Shown here: positions 1 through 7,701 of the stretch, piece after piece
Position numbering within the stretch: position 1 is the stretch's first letter
Layout of the letters: every line of letters starts with the position of its first letter
Source of the DNA: CAYVBJ01 sp964415185
GTDB lineage: Bacteria > Bacteroidota > Rhodothermia > Balneolales > Balneolaceae
Direction of reading: 5' to 3'
NCBI GenBank assembly: GCA_964415185.1
Contig: CAYPZI010000045.1
Coordinates: 1-20,775, forward strand
DNA length: 20,775 nucleotides
Position numbers and translations under genes: made by a program
The notes under the pieces: model-generated
The model's input: only the letters and a program-made list of their open reading frames with translations
Database searches by the model: none
What the model was told of the DNA's origin: nothing

Positions 1-173
1 AGGTTATTTGCGGATTTGACGGATTGTGCAGATTGTTGATCACATTCATAATTAATTCTGCAACAATCATCTTCAAAACTGCTCTTGTAAATGAGGGCAT
101 CGGAATTTACATTAAGCGTTTTCATTCAGGTTACAGTTTTTACCTGATATTCAGCTACAGTTTTACGGAAGTT
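1..173. other. 5' intergenic segment with one 27-bp triple-9-mer repeat
   Basis: This is the left-edge segment upstream of the TPR kinase. Positions 7-33 read as three consecutive 9-bp units (TTTGCGGAT, TTGACGGAT, TGTGCAGAT). They match the NNCGCRGAT unit pattern of the repeat cluster at 4965-5186, but more loosely. The reading frame of the kinase stays open leftwards to an ATG at 24, yet that 50-codon extension shows no domain and would bury a clean signal peptide, so I treat this stretch as non-coding. No convincing promoter was recognised. Confidence 0.4.
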
Positions 174-2330
174 ATGTACAGAATTTCAGCATTTTTATTG
201 TTTTTCACTTTTTTGGCGGCCAATCTCTCTGCACAACCCAATAATACTGCTCCTGAAACAGCAGCGGTTGACAAAATTACGGATAAAGCAGATGTCCTGA
301 TAAGCAACGGATCTATGGGAAAGGCAAGGGAAAAAATTACCGAGGCAAAAAACCTGTCTGAACATATCGGGTATGAGAACGGTCTGGCACGGTCGGATGC
401 CCTGCTTGGCAAAGTGCTGCATACCCAGGGGAAATACGATTCTGCAGCCGTAGTGTTGGAACCGGCATATGAAAAGTACAAAGAAACAGCAACAGGACTC
501 TCCCTTGGAAATCTTTTGGCTTCAAACTACAGGTTTCGTTCCGAGTATATCAAATCTATGAATCTTTACCAGGAAATACTTGAGAGGGCCATTGCTGAAA
601 ATGATGAACATTTTATATCAGCCATCCATCAAAACCTGGCTGTGGTTTATGAAAACCTGAACGACCGTTCTCAGGCACTAAACCATTACCAGAAAAGCCT
701 GGAAATTGCCGAGGCAAGGTCTGATACACTTACTCTCGCCACTCTTTTAAATAATATCGGTGATTTGTACAGGCAGATGGAGAACTTCGAAGAAGCTGAA
801 TCATACATGGATGAAGCGTACCACTATTCAAAAATGCTGAATTCTCCCGAAAAGCTGATTAATTACCATATCAATAATGGTGTATTGAAAAGGGCACAAA
901 AAAAGCATGAAGAGGCTATTTACAATTATCATGAGGCGATTAAACTGGCTGACCAAATCGGCAATGTAATAACTCCTGTTCAGGCATTGTTCAACATCGG
1001 AAATATTTATCTCGATAAAGAAGAGTTTTCGAAGGCAGAGGCGGCCTTCAGGGAGTCACTTGAAAAAAGCCGGGAGCTGAATATCAGGATTGGGGTGCTT
1101 TACAACCAAATCGGCCTTGGTGATGTTTATTCTAAAACCGGTGACCCCGAAACGGCACTCGTCCACTTTGAAACGGCACATAATCTTATCAAAGAAATGG
1201 GTGTTGTGAGTTTGATGGGACCGGTGCTGGAAAAACTATCGGGGGCCAGCGAAAAAACGGGACAATATGATGAAGCTTATCAGTATTTGAAAGAATTCTC
1301 ACAATTAAGCGACAGCCTCAATACGGTTGAACAGGAGAAGGAAAAAGCCAGATTTGAGACACTCTTGGGCCTGAGAAACGAGAGGCTACAAAATGACATG
1401 CTTCAGGAAAAGGTATATGCCAGGAATCAAATGCTGATTATTGGCGGAATATCTTTATTACTGGTTGGTATTGCATCGTTTATTTTATTCAGGATGTACA
1501 GAAAACAAAAGAGGCAATCGGTTGAATTAGACCGGATGAACAGGCAGTTGAACAAACTTTACAAGGAACTTGAAGCTAAAAACAGTGAACTTGAAGATTT
1601 AAGTAATACCAAAGATAAACTCTTTGCAGTGCTGGCTCACGACCTCAGAAGTCCTGTTTCAAAACTCTATTCCATTATGATGATTATCCGCGAAGGGGGA
1701 ACCAATGAGTTGGATATGGAGGAAGTGATGAATGAATTGGATTTGAGATTCAATCAAACCATGCAGATGCTTGAAAATTATCTTAGCTGGGCACAGACTC
1801 AAATGGAAGGCTTGAAACCTGAAGTGGAAAATCTAAATTTGCAGGAACTTGCCAGTGAAATTGTGGAGCTGATGAATCAAAATGCTACAGCGAAGAAAAT
1901 AGTGATCAAAAACGAAATCAATGAGCCTCTATTGGCCTTAGCCGACAGGAACATGATGCGTATTGTTCTGCAAAATCTGGTTTCAAATGCAATTAAATTC
2001 AGCTCTGAAGGTGATTCGGTTTCGATTCATGCAGAAAAAAGCAGTAAAGAAGTCAGAATTGCTGTCAGGGATGAAGGTGTCGGTATTCCAGATTCGAAGC
2101 AGGAAAAACTGTTTCGTGCGTTCAGCCATTCAACTTCGGGTACGAACAGTGAAAGCGGCACGGGACTGGGCTTATCGATTAGCAGGGATTTTACGGAAAT
2201 GCAAAATGGCCGTATCTGGTTTGAAAGTGCCGAAGGAAAAGGATCAACTTTTTATGTTGAATTGCAGAAAGAAAAAGCAAAAGATGCATCCGATACTGTG
2301 CAGAAGTTTTCATCAGCTCAATCCGGATAA
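174..2330 (+). CDS. TPR-repeat sensor histidine kinase (periplasmic/secreted N-terminus)
   Basis: Membrane-bound sensor kinase of 718 residues using the ATG at 174. That start begins a clean signal peptide (MYRISAFLLFFTFLAANLSA, cleavage probably before Gln21), although the frame is open from 24. Residues ~30-400 are tetratricopeptide repeats with recurring Asn/Leu-Gly-Asp-Tyr and Ala-rich helices. A membrane helix lies at ~420-442, then a Glu/Leu-rich coiled coil to ~480. The HisKA H-box (LAHDLRSPVS) places the phospho-accepting histidine at ~489. The HATPase_c boxes follow: N-box NLVSNAIKF (~601), G1 DEGVGIP (~633) and G2 GTGLGLSIS (~662). There is no receiver or DNA-binding domain, so it must signal to a regulator encoded elsewhere. 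TPR kinases of this layout are common in Bacteroidota. The periplasmic TPR ligand cannot be predicted. It is monocistronic here, as the next gene is convergent. Confidence 0.92.
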   Translation: MYRISAFLLFFTFLAANLSAQPNNTAPETAAVDKITDKADVLISNGSMGKAREKITEAKNLSEHIGYENGLARSDALLGKVLHTQGKYDSAAVVLEPAYEKYKETATGLSLGNLLASNYRFRSEYIKSMNLYQEILERAIAENDEHFISAIHQNLAVVYENLNDRSQALNHYQKSLEIAEARSDTLTLATLLNNIGDLYRQMENFEEAESYMDEAYHYSKMLNSPEKLINYHINNGVLKRAQKKHEEAIYNYHEAIKLADQIGNVITPVQALFNIGNIYLDKEEFSKAEAAFRESLEKSRELNIRIGVLYNQIGLGDVYSKTGDPETALVHFETAHNLIKEMGVVSLMGPVLEKLSGASEKTGQYDEAYQYLKEFSQLSDSLNTVEQEKEKARFETLLGLRNERLQNDMLQEKVYARNQMLIIGGISLLLVGIASFILFRMYRKQKRQSVELDRMNRQLNKLYKELEAKNSELEDLSNTKDKLFAVLAHDLRSPVSKLYSIMMIIREGGTNELDMEEVMNELDLRFNQTMQMLENYLSWAQTQMEGLKPEVENLNLQELASEIVELMNQNATAKKIVIKNEINEPLLALADRNMMRIVLQNLVSNAIKFSSEGDSVSIHAEKSSKEVRIAVRDEGVGIPDSKQEKLFRAFSHSTSGTNSESGTGLGLSISRDFTEMQNGRIWFESAEGKGSTFYVELQKEKAKDASDTVQKFSSAQSG

Positions 2331-2700
2331 TCCGCTATTCAAAGTGAGAAAGTGCGCAAAATGATTTTTTATTAATGGGCGGCGGTGCATATTTATCGCA
2401 GAACAATTTTGACAAATCGCGCCTTTTTGTAAGTTGTAAGTTGTTTCCAAGCGAACAACGAACCACAAACAACACACAACAAATCAACGCATCCGGTACA
2501 AATCTTGTGTAACTACAAAATTGCGACATAAACTTTTACGTTAAGTCAGAAGTTCTGATCTTGTAGAAATCATCTGAAAACTTGATTTTAATCACGACCA
2601 CGTTAATTGATATCCGATTTCAGGTATGCGATATTCGATCTTTGATCTGGTGGTAACTTCACATAAACTTTTTTGCGTGCCGCACGGGCTGACAGATTAT
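2331..2700. other. Gene-free gap between convergent genes
   Basis: This 370-base gap lies between the TPR kinase and the HsdR-N-like gene. Most of it is copy 1 of the dispersed repeat (2374-2558). The remainder is AT-rich with no coding signature. A short forward frame near 2626-2829 runs into the antisense of the downstream gene and is not credible. No canonical stem plus U-tract terminator was seen. Confidence 0.6.
2374..2558 (+). repeat. Dispersed ~190-bp intergenic repeat, copy 1
   Basis: Non-coding sequence alignable by eye with 18166-18365. Shared blocks, in order, are: GGYKGTGCAT-like (2381-2390); a short divergent section ending in AAATCG (2413-2418); GTTGT-rich (2429-2444); CCAAGC then ACGAACCACAAAC (2447-2470); and a 3' block CTTTTAYGTTAAGTCAGRAGTYCT (2533-2555), where 20 of the last 23 bases match. 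A small hairpin GTTGTT/AACAAC brackets TCCAAGCG at 2440-2459. Both copies lie just downstream of a plus-strand gene and in the same orientation. The terminal inverted repeat seen in copy 2 is not evident at the left end here. Confidence 0.6.
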
Positions 2701-3639
2701 TCAAAACGGCAGATGTTTTTTGAAATATCTGTGCAAAAATTCGGGAAAGTTTTCGATGATTCTCGGGTTGTCCATATTAAACTCGAACGGCAGTTCTTTT
2801 CTGATGTCCAGGCTGAACGAATCGCGTGAAGAGTAAAGCGTAGTATTTACTTTTTCCCCGGCAGCAACAAGGTCAAGATTAGTAATACTCACCCCGATAT
2901 TTTGATGTTGATGATTCAAAATAGCTGTAAAGAAACTGCTGCCATGTTCCGATCCAAGTAATGTGATGGCAAAACGCGTGTCGCTGTCGAACCGGATAAT
3001 GCGGTAGTCGTGACTCAGATTCAAATCCACAATCTCCCTTTTTATGTCGAGATAGTGCCGTTGCCAGGGCAGTTCCGGATTCCACAAAACCGGCAGGTTT
3101 CTTCTGCACCATTTTCTTATAAGTGTTCCCGAGTTACTGCCGGCAAAACCGCGATTTTGCCAGTATTTAAATTCACTCTGGTAAACCGAAGGAGCCGCTT
3201 TTGCCGGTACAGGCGGAGAATCAAGTAAAACGGGTTTCCCGTTTAAAATTTCAAACCAGTAATCGGTAATTCCGTTTGTGATTAACAAAAAAGGGGCTTT
3301 CACCGAAGTGTTGTATCTGGCAGTCTGTATGGCTGTTTTTTTAGTAAGACGGACAGACTCGGCTTTGCATTCGGCAAGCAGGTGAGGTTCAAGCTCATCC
3401 GTATAAACAATCAGGTCAGACCTGAGCGGATTTGTACTTGCCGATACTTCCACAGGTGCTTCAATACTGATACGGTGTTTAGACCATTCCGCTTCAAGTA
3501 CAAGGTATTCGGCAAGGCGCAGCCGAACCCTTTCTTCCGGCCGGTTGACAAGCGGCTTTCTTTCAATGGGATTCCATAACATTTTTTTGCCGTTCCGGAA
3601 AACAACCTGTGGAAAATGATTTTGTGTGACACTTTTCAT
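2701..3639 (-). CDS. Orphan type I restriction HsdR N-terminal-domain protein (PD-(D/E)xK fold)
   Basis: Protein of 312 residues whose first ~130 match the HSDR_N_2 family (PF13588), the nuclease-fold N-terminus of type I restriction R subunits. Visible family marks are RPEERVR (Glu36), RSDLIVY (Asp75), AECKA (Glu90, Lys92), AIQTARYN (Gln105) and the following LLITNG strand. The PD-(D/E)xK active-site residues therefore appear intact. No helicase domain follows; residues ~130-312 are an unrecognised, Trp- and Arg-containing extension. Stand-alone members of this family occur widely in Bacteroidota, with function unknown to me. The start at 3639 places the conserved region normally. The upstream VWA gene ends 140 bases away, with a tandem 11-bp repeat between them. 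It lies ~17 kb from hsdM and on the other strand, so a shared system is unproven. Confidence 0.8.
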   Translation of the reverse strand: MKSVTQNHFPQVVFRNGKKMLWNPIERKPLVNRPEERVRLRLAEYLVLEAEWSKHRISIEAPVEVSASTNPLRSDLIVYTDELEPHLLAECKAESVRLTKKTAIQTARYNTSVKAPFLLITNGITDYWFEILNGKPVLLDSPPVPAKAAPSVYQSEFKYWQNRGFAGSNSGTLIRKWCRRNLPVLWNPELPWQRHYLDIKREIVDLNLSHDYRIIRFDSDTRFAITLLGSEHGSSFFTAILNHQHQNIGVSITNLDLVAAGEKVNTTLYSSRDSFSLDIRKELPFEFNMDNPRIIENFPEFLHRYFKKHLPF

Positions 3640-3696
3640 GTTTTTTACTTGATCCGGAATATTTTAGAAGCATGCCCTGCGAATTTCTTGTACAGA

Positions 3697-3718
3697 AAAT
3701 ATACAATAAATATACAAT
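3697..3718. repeat. Perfect tandem 11-bp direct repeat upstream of the HsdR-N-like gene
   Basis: AAATATACAAT occurs twice back to back (3697-3707 and 3708-3718), ~60-80 bases upstream of the minus-strand start codon at 3639. Read on the minus strand it is ATTGTATATTT twice, which also resembles AT-rich -10 elements. The 11-bp period puts both copies on nearly the same helix face, as expected for an operator or promoter element. Function is inferred only from position. Confidence 0.45.
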
Positions 3719-3779
3719 GAGCTTGGCAACGGACAAAAAGGATTATTCAGGCTTTAAAGATCAAAGTCGATCAGAGAAC

Positions 3780-4892
3780 TTATCTCATCCTCTTTCTTTT
3801 ATTCCGGATATAATCCTCAAAAACAAATTCGCCGAGATTGTCAAGTGATGAGTAGTAGGCTTTACCATGATTTGCTTCCGTCATTTCCCTTATAAATTTT
3901 TGAAGATAGGGATCACGGGCTATCATAAAGGTGGTTATGGTGATGTTTTCTCTCCGGCACTTCACTGCCTCATCAAGCACCTTGTTGACTATTTTTCTGT
4001 CAAGTCCGAAACTGTTTTTATAGAGCCTTCCGCCCTCAAACATGCAGGATGGTTTTCCGTCTGTAATCATAAAAATTTGTTTGTTGGCAAATTTTTTCCT
4101 TTGCAGCAAATGTTTTGCCACCTGCAAACCCTGAAGGGTATTGGTGTGATATGGGCCAACTTTCAAATAGGGAAGATCCTTGATTTCAATCTGCCATGCT
4201 TCGTTGCCGAATGCCACAATATCAAGCGAATCTTTTGAATAGTTATTCAGAATTAACTCAGACAAAGCCATAGCTACTTTCCTGGCAGGTGTAATCCGGT
4301 CTTCCCCATACAAAATCATTGAATGGCTAAGGTCTATCAACAAAACCGTAGCCATCGATGTATAGTGATCGGTATCATAAACTTCAAGGTCATCCTCCCG
4401 GAGGTTAAACTGATCGAGTGAGCTGTGTTTGAGCATGTTCATCATGGTCCCGGTTGAATCGATGTGATTAACATCCTCGCCGGGTTTCCATTTTCGTGTT
4501 TCGGGCTGACGCTCAAGCCCCGTGCCGGTGTAAGGCGTTTTGTGATTGCCTCTTCCCCCTTTTTTTAGCTGCTTAAAAATCTCTTCAAGAGCATTTTTAC
4601 GCAACGTCCTTTCGGTTTTAGCTGTCGGGACCATGATCATATTCTCTTCATCGTACCGGATAAATCCCCTTTCCTGCAAATCTTCAAGAAAATCTCCCAT
4701 GCCATAACCATCATCAAACTGGTCGGTAATCTTATACTGTTTGTCAAGTTCTGTCATCCACCGGATGGCCTGGCTCACATCTCCTCCGGCAATGTTCAGC
4801 AACTGCTGAAACAAATCCCACATCGTATCAAATGGAGATTTTCCCGACAGGTTTTCAAATCTTGAATCCCATTTTAAATATCTGAAGTGCAT
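3780..4892 (-). CDS. VWA (von Willebrand factor A) domain protein, CoxE/BatA-like MoxR-partner type
   Basis: Cytosolic 370-residue protein with no signal peptide or membrane helix. The N-terminal ~165 residues are helical and charged. The VWA domain follows from ~180. Its metal-ion-dependent adhesion site is complete: DLSHS (Asp187, Ser189, Ser191), a threonine in YHTNT (~250-252) and ITDGK (Asp278). The C-terminus is very basic (last ~8 residues almost all Arg/Lys). Soluble VWA proteins of this kind normally work with a MoxR/ChlI-like AAA+ ATPase as a metal-insertion or remodelling pair. No such ATPase lies in this window; upstream is the repeat cluster. It is the first gene of a possible pair with the HsdR-N-like gene 140 bases downstream, though an apparent promoter region lies between. 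Specific substrate unknown. Confidence 0.85.
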   Translation of the reverse strand: MHFRYLKWDSRFENLSGKSPFDTMWDLFQQLLNIAGGDVSQAIRWMTELDKQYKITDQFDDGYGMGDFLEDLQERGFIRYDEENMIMVPTAKTERTLRKNALEEIFKQLKKGGRGNHKTPYTGTGLERQPETRKWKPGEDVNHIDSTGTMMNMLKHSSLDQFNLREDDLEVYDTDHYTSMATVLLIDLSHSMILYGEDRITPARKVAMALSELILNNYSKDSLDIVAFGNEAWQIEIKDLPYLKVGPYHTNTLQGLQVAKHLLQRKKFANKQIFMITDGKPSCMFEGGRLYKNSFGLDRKIVNKVLDEAVKCRRENITITTFMIARDPYLQKFIREMTEANHGKAYYSSLDNLGEFVFEDYIRNKRKRMR

Positions 4893-5216
4893 AATTCTTT
4901 TCTGATTATTTTACTAACATAACTAACTTGAAATAAAAATCATTGCATTTATACCGAAAAAACCCTCTGCGGGAAATGTCACCCGCAGATCTCGCGGATT
5001 ACGCAGATCCGTTTATTACAGGCAACAGTTTCAGTGAAACTGAATTTACAACCATAAAAAAATCTGCGCTATTTGCGAAATCTGCGGGCAAAACATCTCC
5101 CGTTGATCTGATTGTGAAGAATAATTTATAGATGAAATGATATTCATAAGTACAAAAATATCTGCGTGATTAGCGGAACCTGCGGGAAATAACTTTCGCA
5201 AGTTTTACACCATACT
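4893..5216. other. Repeat-filled intergenic gap between two minus-strand genes
   Basis: This 324-base gap is largely occupied by the NNCGCRGAT-unit repeats at 4965-5186. A forward frame of ~62 codons (4943-5131) is only the translation of the repeat and has no credible start context. No separate promoter or terminator could be assigned. Confidence 0.6.
4965..5186. repeat. Cluster of 27-bp repeats, each three 9-bp NNCGCRGAT units
   Basis: Three 27-bp copies are present: 4982-5008 in one orientation, and 5062-5088 and 5160-5186 in the other. Read in the same direction each splits into three 9-mers. Copy 1 is CCCGCAGAT/CTCGCGGAT/TACGCAGAT, copy 2 is CCCGCAGAT/TTCGCAAAT/AGCGCAGAT, and copy 3 is CCCGCAGGT/TCCGCTAAT/CACGCAGAT. 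Copies 1 and 2 match at 22 of 27 positions and form an inverted pair around ~53 bases. A single extra unit at 4965-4973 pairs with the start of copy 1 as an 8-bp stem (TCTGCGGG/CCCGCAGA, 8-base loop). A looser copy lies at 7-33. Confidence 0.75.
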
Positions 5217-6191
5217 CTACCCGAATTCAGTAATCAGCTTTTCCAGGATCTCATTAAATACATTGTCAACCTTTCGCTGATCCGGATGTTTTGTAAACCA
5301 GTTTACAATTTCCGAGGCTCCACGAGCAAATGGAACTTCAGCTTTATAACCGGGGACGAGCTTTTTTATCTTTGTATTGTCAAATATCATAGAGTGAGAT
5401 TTATCTCCCAGCAGGCTTGCGCCCCAGTCCGAGTCCACGTCAGCTATTTTGGAAGATGGAATGTAAACGGGGTGATAAGACCCGCCCGATGCATCAGATA
5501 CAATCTCAAAGATCTGGTTCCATGATAAAACCTCATCGGAGGTGATATGAAATGAATGACCTATCGCCTGCGGATTTCCAAGCAGGCCGGTAAAGCCCCT
5601 GGCAAAATCGCGATGATGAGTCAGTGTCCACAGTGAAGTGCCATCACCGTGCACCACAACGGGTTTACCCTTTTGCAGCCTGTTGAGTACCGTGTAATTG
5701 CCCCTGAACGGCAGCATTGTCCGGTCGTATGTATGCGATGGCCTCACAATGGTTACGGGAAACCCCGTTTCCCGCCAGGCTTTCATCAACCGAACTTCAC
5801 AGGCAATTTTATTTCTCGAATACTTCCAAAATGGATTTTTTAACGGAGTTGATTCGGTTACAGGCACCATTGTTGGCGGTGTTTGATAAACGGAAGCTGA
5901 ACTTATGAATATATATTGGCCGGTTTTACCTTCAAAAAGATCTAAATCGGTTTCAATATGAGATGTTTCAAAAGCCACAAAATTAACCACTACGTCAAAT
6001 TCATAATCGCGAATTTGATATTTTACATCTTCCGGCTTCCTGATATCTCCCCGGATCACTTTCACATTTTCCGGAAGTTGTCTATTTGATTCGCCCCTGT
6101 TCAAAACGGTAACCTGAATATCGTTTTCTAAAGCTGTTTCAACACAAGCAGAGCTTATAACTCCGGTACCGCCTATAAATAAAACATTCAT
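5217..6191 (-). CDS. NAD(P)-dependent atypical/extended SDR (epimerase-like)
   Basis: Protein of 324 residues with an N-terminal Rossmann fold. The dinucleotide loop reads FIGGTGVISS, so the third glycine of the usual GxxGxxG is Ser13. This GGTGxIS form is typical of atypical SDRs related to CSP41 and isoflavone-reductase-like epimerases. An acidic strand end (RGDI, Asp49) follows. SSAS (98-101) supplies the active-site serine, and YSRNK gives Tyr124 and Lys128 of the YxxxK pair. A substrate domain with FRGNYTVLNR and HHRDFARGF follows. The likely role is oxidoreduction or epimerisation of a nucleotide sugar or similar substrate; the exact substrate cannot be told. It is transcribed divergently from the aldehyde dehydrogenase, with 154 bases between starts, and has no close operon partner. 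Confidence 0.83.
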   Translation of the reverse strand: MNVLFIGGTGVISSACVETALENDIQVTVLNRGESNRQLPENVKVIRGDIRKPEDVKYQIRDYEFDVVVNFVAFETSHIETDLDLFEGKTGQYIFISSASVYQTPPTMVPVTESTPLKNPFWKYSRNKIACEVRLMKAWRETGFPVTIVRPSHTYDRTMLPFRGNYTVLNRLQKGKPVVVHGDGTSLWTLTHHRDFARGFTGLLGNPQAIGHSFHITSDEVLSWNQIFEIVSDASGGSYHPVYIPSSKIADVDSDWGASLLGDKSHSMIFDNTKIKKLVPGYKAEVPFARGASEIVNWFTKHPDQRKVDNVFNEILEKLITEFG

Positions 6192-6345
6192 AAAGATTAC
6201 TAACTTAGAACTTAACTGAACTTATCATACTGCTCATGTTGTTAATATTTATGCAAGCGTAATCAAGTTAATCGATTGCCATTCATATCACAAATCATGA
6301 ACTTAAGTTTACAGAATTAAATTTAAACTAATAAAATCTGAAAGA

Positions 6346-7701
6346 ATGACATTCAAAAGCATCAACCCATACACCAATGAAGAGATTTTTTCATTTCAGG
6401 AGCAAAGTGAAAAAGAATTCCTGTCGGTAATTAATAAAACAGATGAAGCATTTAAAAAATGGCGAACCGAACCTGTCGAAAAAAGATCGGAATTGCTTAA
6501 TAAGGCGGCTGATGAGCTCGAAAAAAATGTAGAAGAGTATTCAAAGACCATCACCCTTGAAATGGGCAAGCCGATTACACAGTCGAAGGCCGAAGTGCTA
6601 AAATGTGCCTGGGTTTGCAGGTTTTATGCAAAAAATGCCGGAAAATTTTTGGCCGATGAAATTATCGAGACCGACGCAAGTGAGAGTTTTATAAGTTACG
6701 ATCCGATTGGAGCTGTATTTGCAATCATGCCGTGGAACTACCCTTTCTGGCAGGTATTCAGGTTTGCAGCTCCGGCACTTGCGGCAGGTAATGCGGGCGT
6801 TTTAAAACATGCACCCAACGTATTCGAATCTGCCAGGAAAATTGAGCAGGTTTTTCAGCGGGCAGGATTTCCCAATAATATTTTCAGCAACATATTTATA
6901 CACCACGACAAAAGCGAGAAGGTACTTTCAGACAAACGGATAAAAGCTGTAACCCTCACGGGAAGTGAAAGAGCGGGCCGGTCAGTTGGTGCTCTCGCCG
7001 GTAAACATCTGAAAAAATCCGTTTTGGAGCTGGGTGGCAGCAATGCTTTTGTGGTATTTGATGATGCGGATGTTGAAGCAGCCATTGAAACAGCAGTGAC
7101 GGCAAGATTTCAAAATGCAGGCCAGAGCTGTATAGCTGCTAAAAGATTCATCATAACCGGTTCCGTATATGACTCTTTCATGGAAGGGTTTACGAAAAAG
7201 GTAAAAGAACTTAAACAGGGCGATCCTGAGTCGGAGGGTACGGATATAGGCCCTATGGCCCGTAAGGATCTCGCCGAAGAGCTCCACAAGCAGGTTACCG
7301 GATCGGTAGAAAAAGGAGCGAAAATTCTTACCGGCGGTGAATTAGACGGTGCATCCTACCAGCCGACAATCCTGGAAAATGTAAAGCCGGGAATGCCTGC
7401 GTTTGATGAAGAAACATTCGGGCCGGTTGCGGCCGTCACGCGGGCAAAGGATGAAGACCATGCCATCGAGCTTGCAACGAGCTCCGACTTTGGTCTTGGT
7501 GCCACTATCTTCACCGGCGACATTGAAAAGGCAAGACATTTGATAAAATATATTCCGGATGGTGCACTCTTTGTTAATGAGCTTGTAAAATCGGATCCCA
7601 GGCTGCCGTTCGGCGGAACGAAAAATTCAGGCTACGGCCGCGAGCTCTCGAGAGAGGGAATTCGCGAGTTTCTGAATATAAAAACCGTTTATGTGAAATG
7701 A
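6346..7701 (+). CDS. NAD(P)-dependent succinate-semialdehyde dehydrogenase-type aldehyde dehydrogenase
   Basis: Aldehyde dehydrogenase superfamily member of 451 residues, close in length to the YneI/Sad group (~460). It begins with SINPYTNEEIFSF, a standard family opening. Other marks are MPWNYPFWQ (coenzyme-site region), TLTGSERAG (cofactor loop), ELGGSN with general base Glu228, NAGQSCIAAKR with nucleophile Cys262, and EETFGPVA. The C-terminus has the family's LPFGGTKNSGYGRE. It should oxidise succinate semialdehyde or a similar short aldehyde to the acid in the cytosol. Exact substrate and NAD/NADP preference are inferred from family only. The start lies next to a purine-rich AAAG. Its last 13 bases overlap the 3' end of the convergent CNBD kinase gene. 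Divergent from the SDR upstream; no operon partner. Confidence 0.93.
   Translation: MTFKSINPYTNEEIFSFQEQSEKEFLSVINKTDEAFKKWRTEPVEKRSELLNKAADELEKNVEEYSKTITLEMGKPITQSKAEVLKCAWVCRFYAKNAGKFLADEIIETDASESFISYDPIGAVFAIMPWNYPFWQVFRFAAPALAAGNAGVLKHAPNVFESARKIEQVFQRAGFPNNIFSNIFIHHDKSEKVLSDKRIKAVTLTGSERAGRSVGALAGKHLKKSVLELGGSNAFVVFDDADVEAAIETAVTARFQNAGQSCIAAKRFIITGSVYDSFMEGFTKKVKELKQGDPESEGTDIGPMARKDLAEELHKQVTGSVEKGAKILTGGELDGASYQPTILENVKPGMPAFDEETFGPVAAVTRAKDEDHAIELATSSDFGLGATIFTGDIEKARHLIKYIPDGALFVNELVKSDPRLPFGGTKNSGYGRELSREGIREFLNIKTVYVK

Noticed and set aside
24..173. Upstream extension of the TPR kinase to the ATG at 24
   Set aside because: The extra 50 residues have no domain, overlap a 27-bp repeat copy nearby, and would place the obvious signal peptide internally; ATG 174 is preferred.
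2626..2829. 67-codon plus-strand frame
   Set aside because: It mostly overlaps the antisense of the HsdR-N-like gene and shows no family features.
4943..5131. 62-codon plus-strand frame in the repeat cluster
   Set aside because: It is a translation of the NNCGCRGAT repeats and flanking AT-rich sequence; not protein-like.
4965..5186. CRISPR array
   Set aside because: Copies are in both orientations with unequal spacing and internal 9-bp periodicity; no cas genes are nearby.
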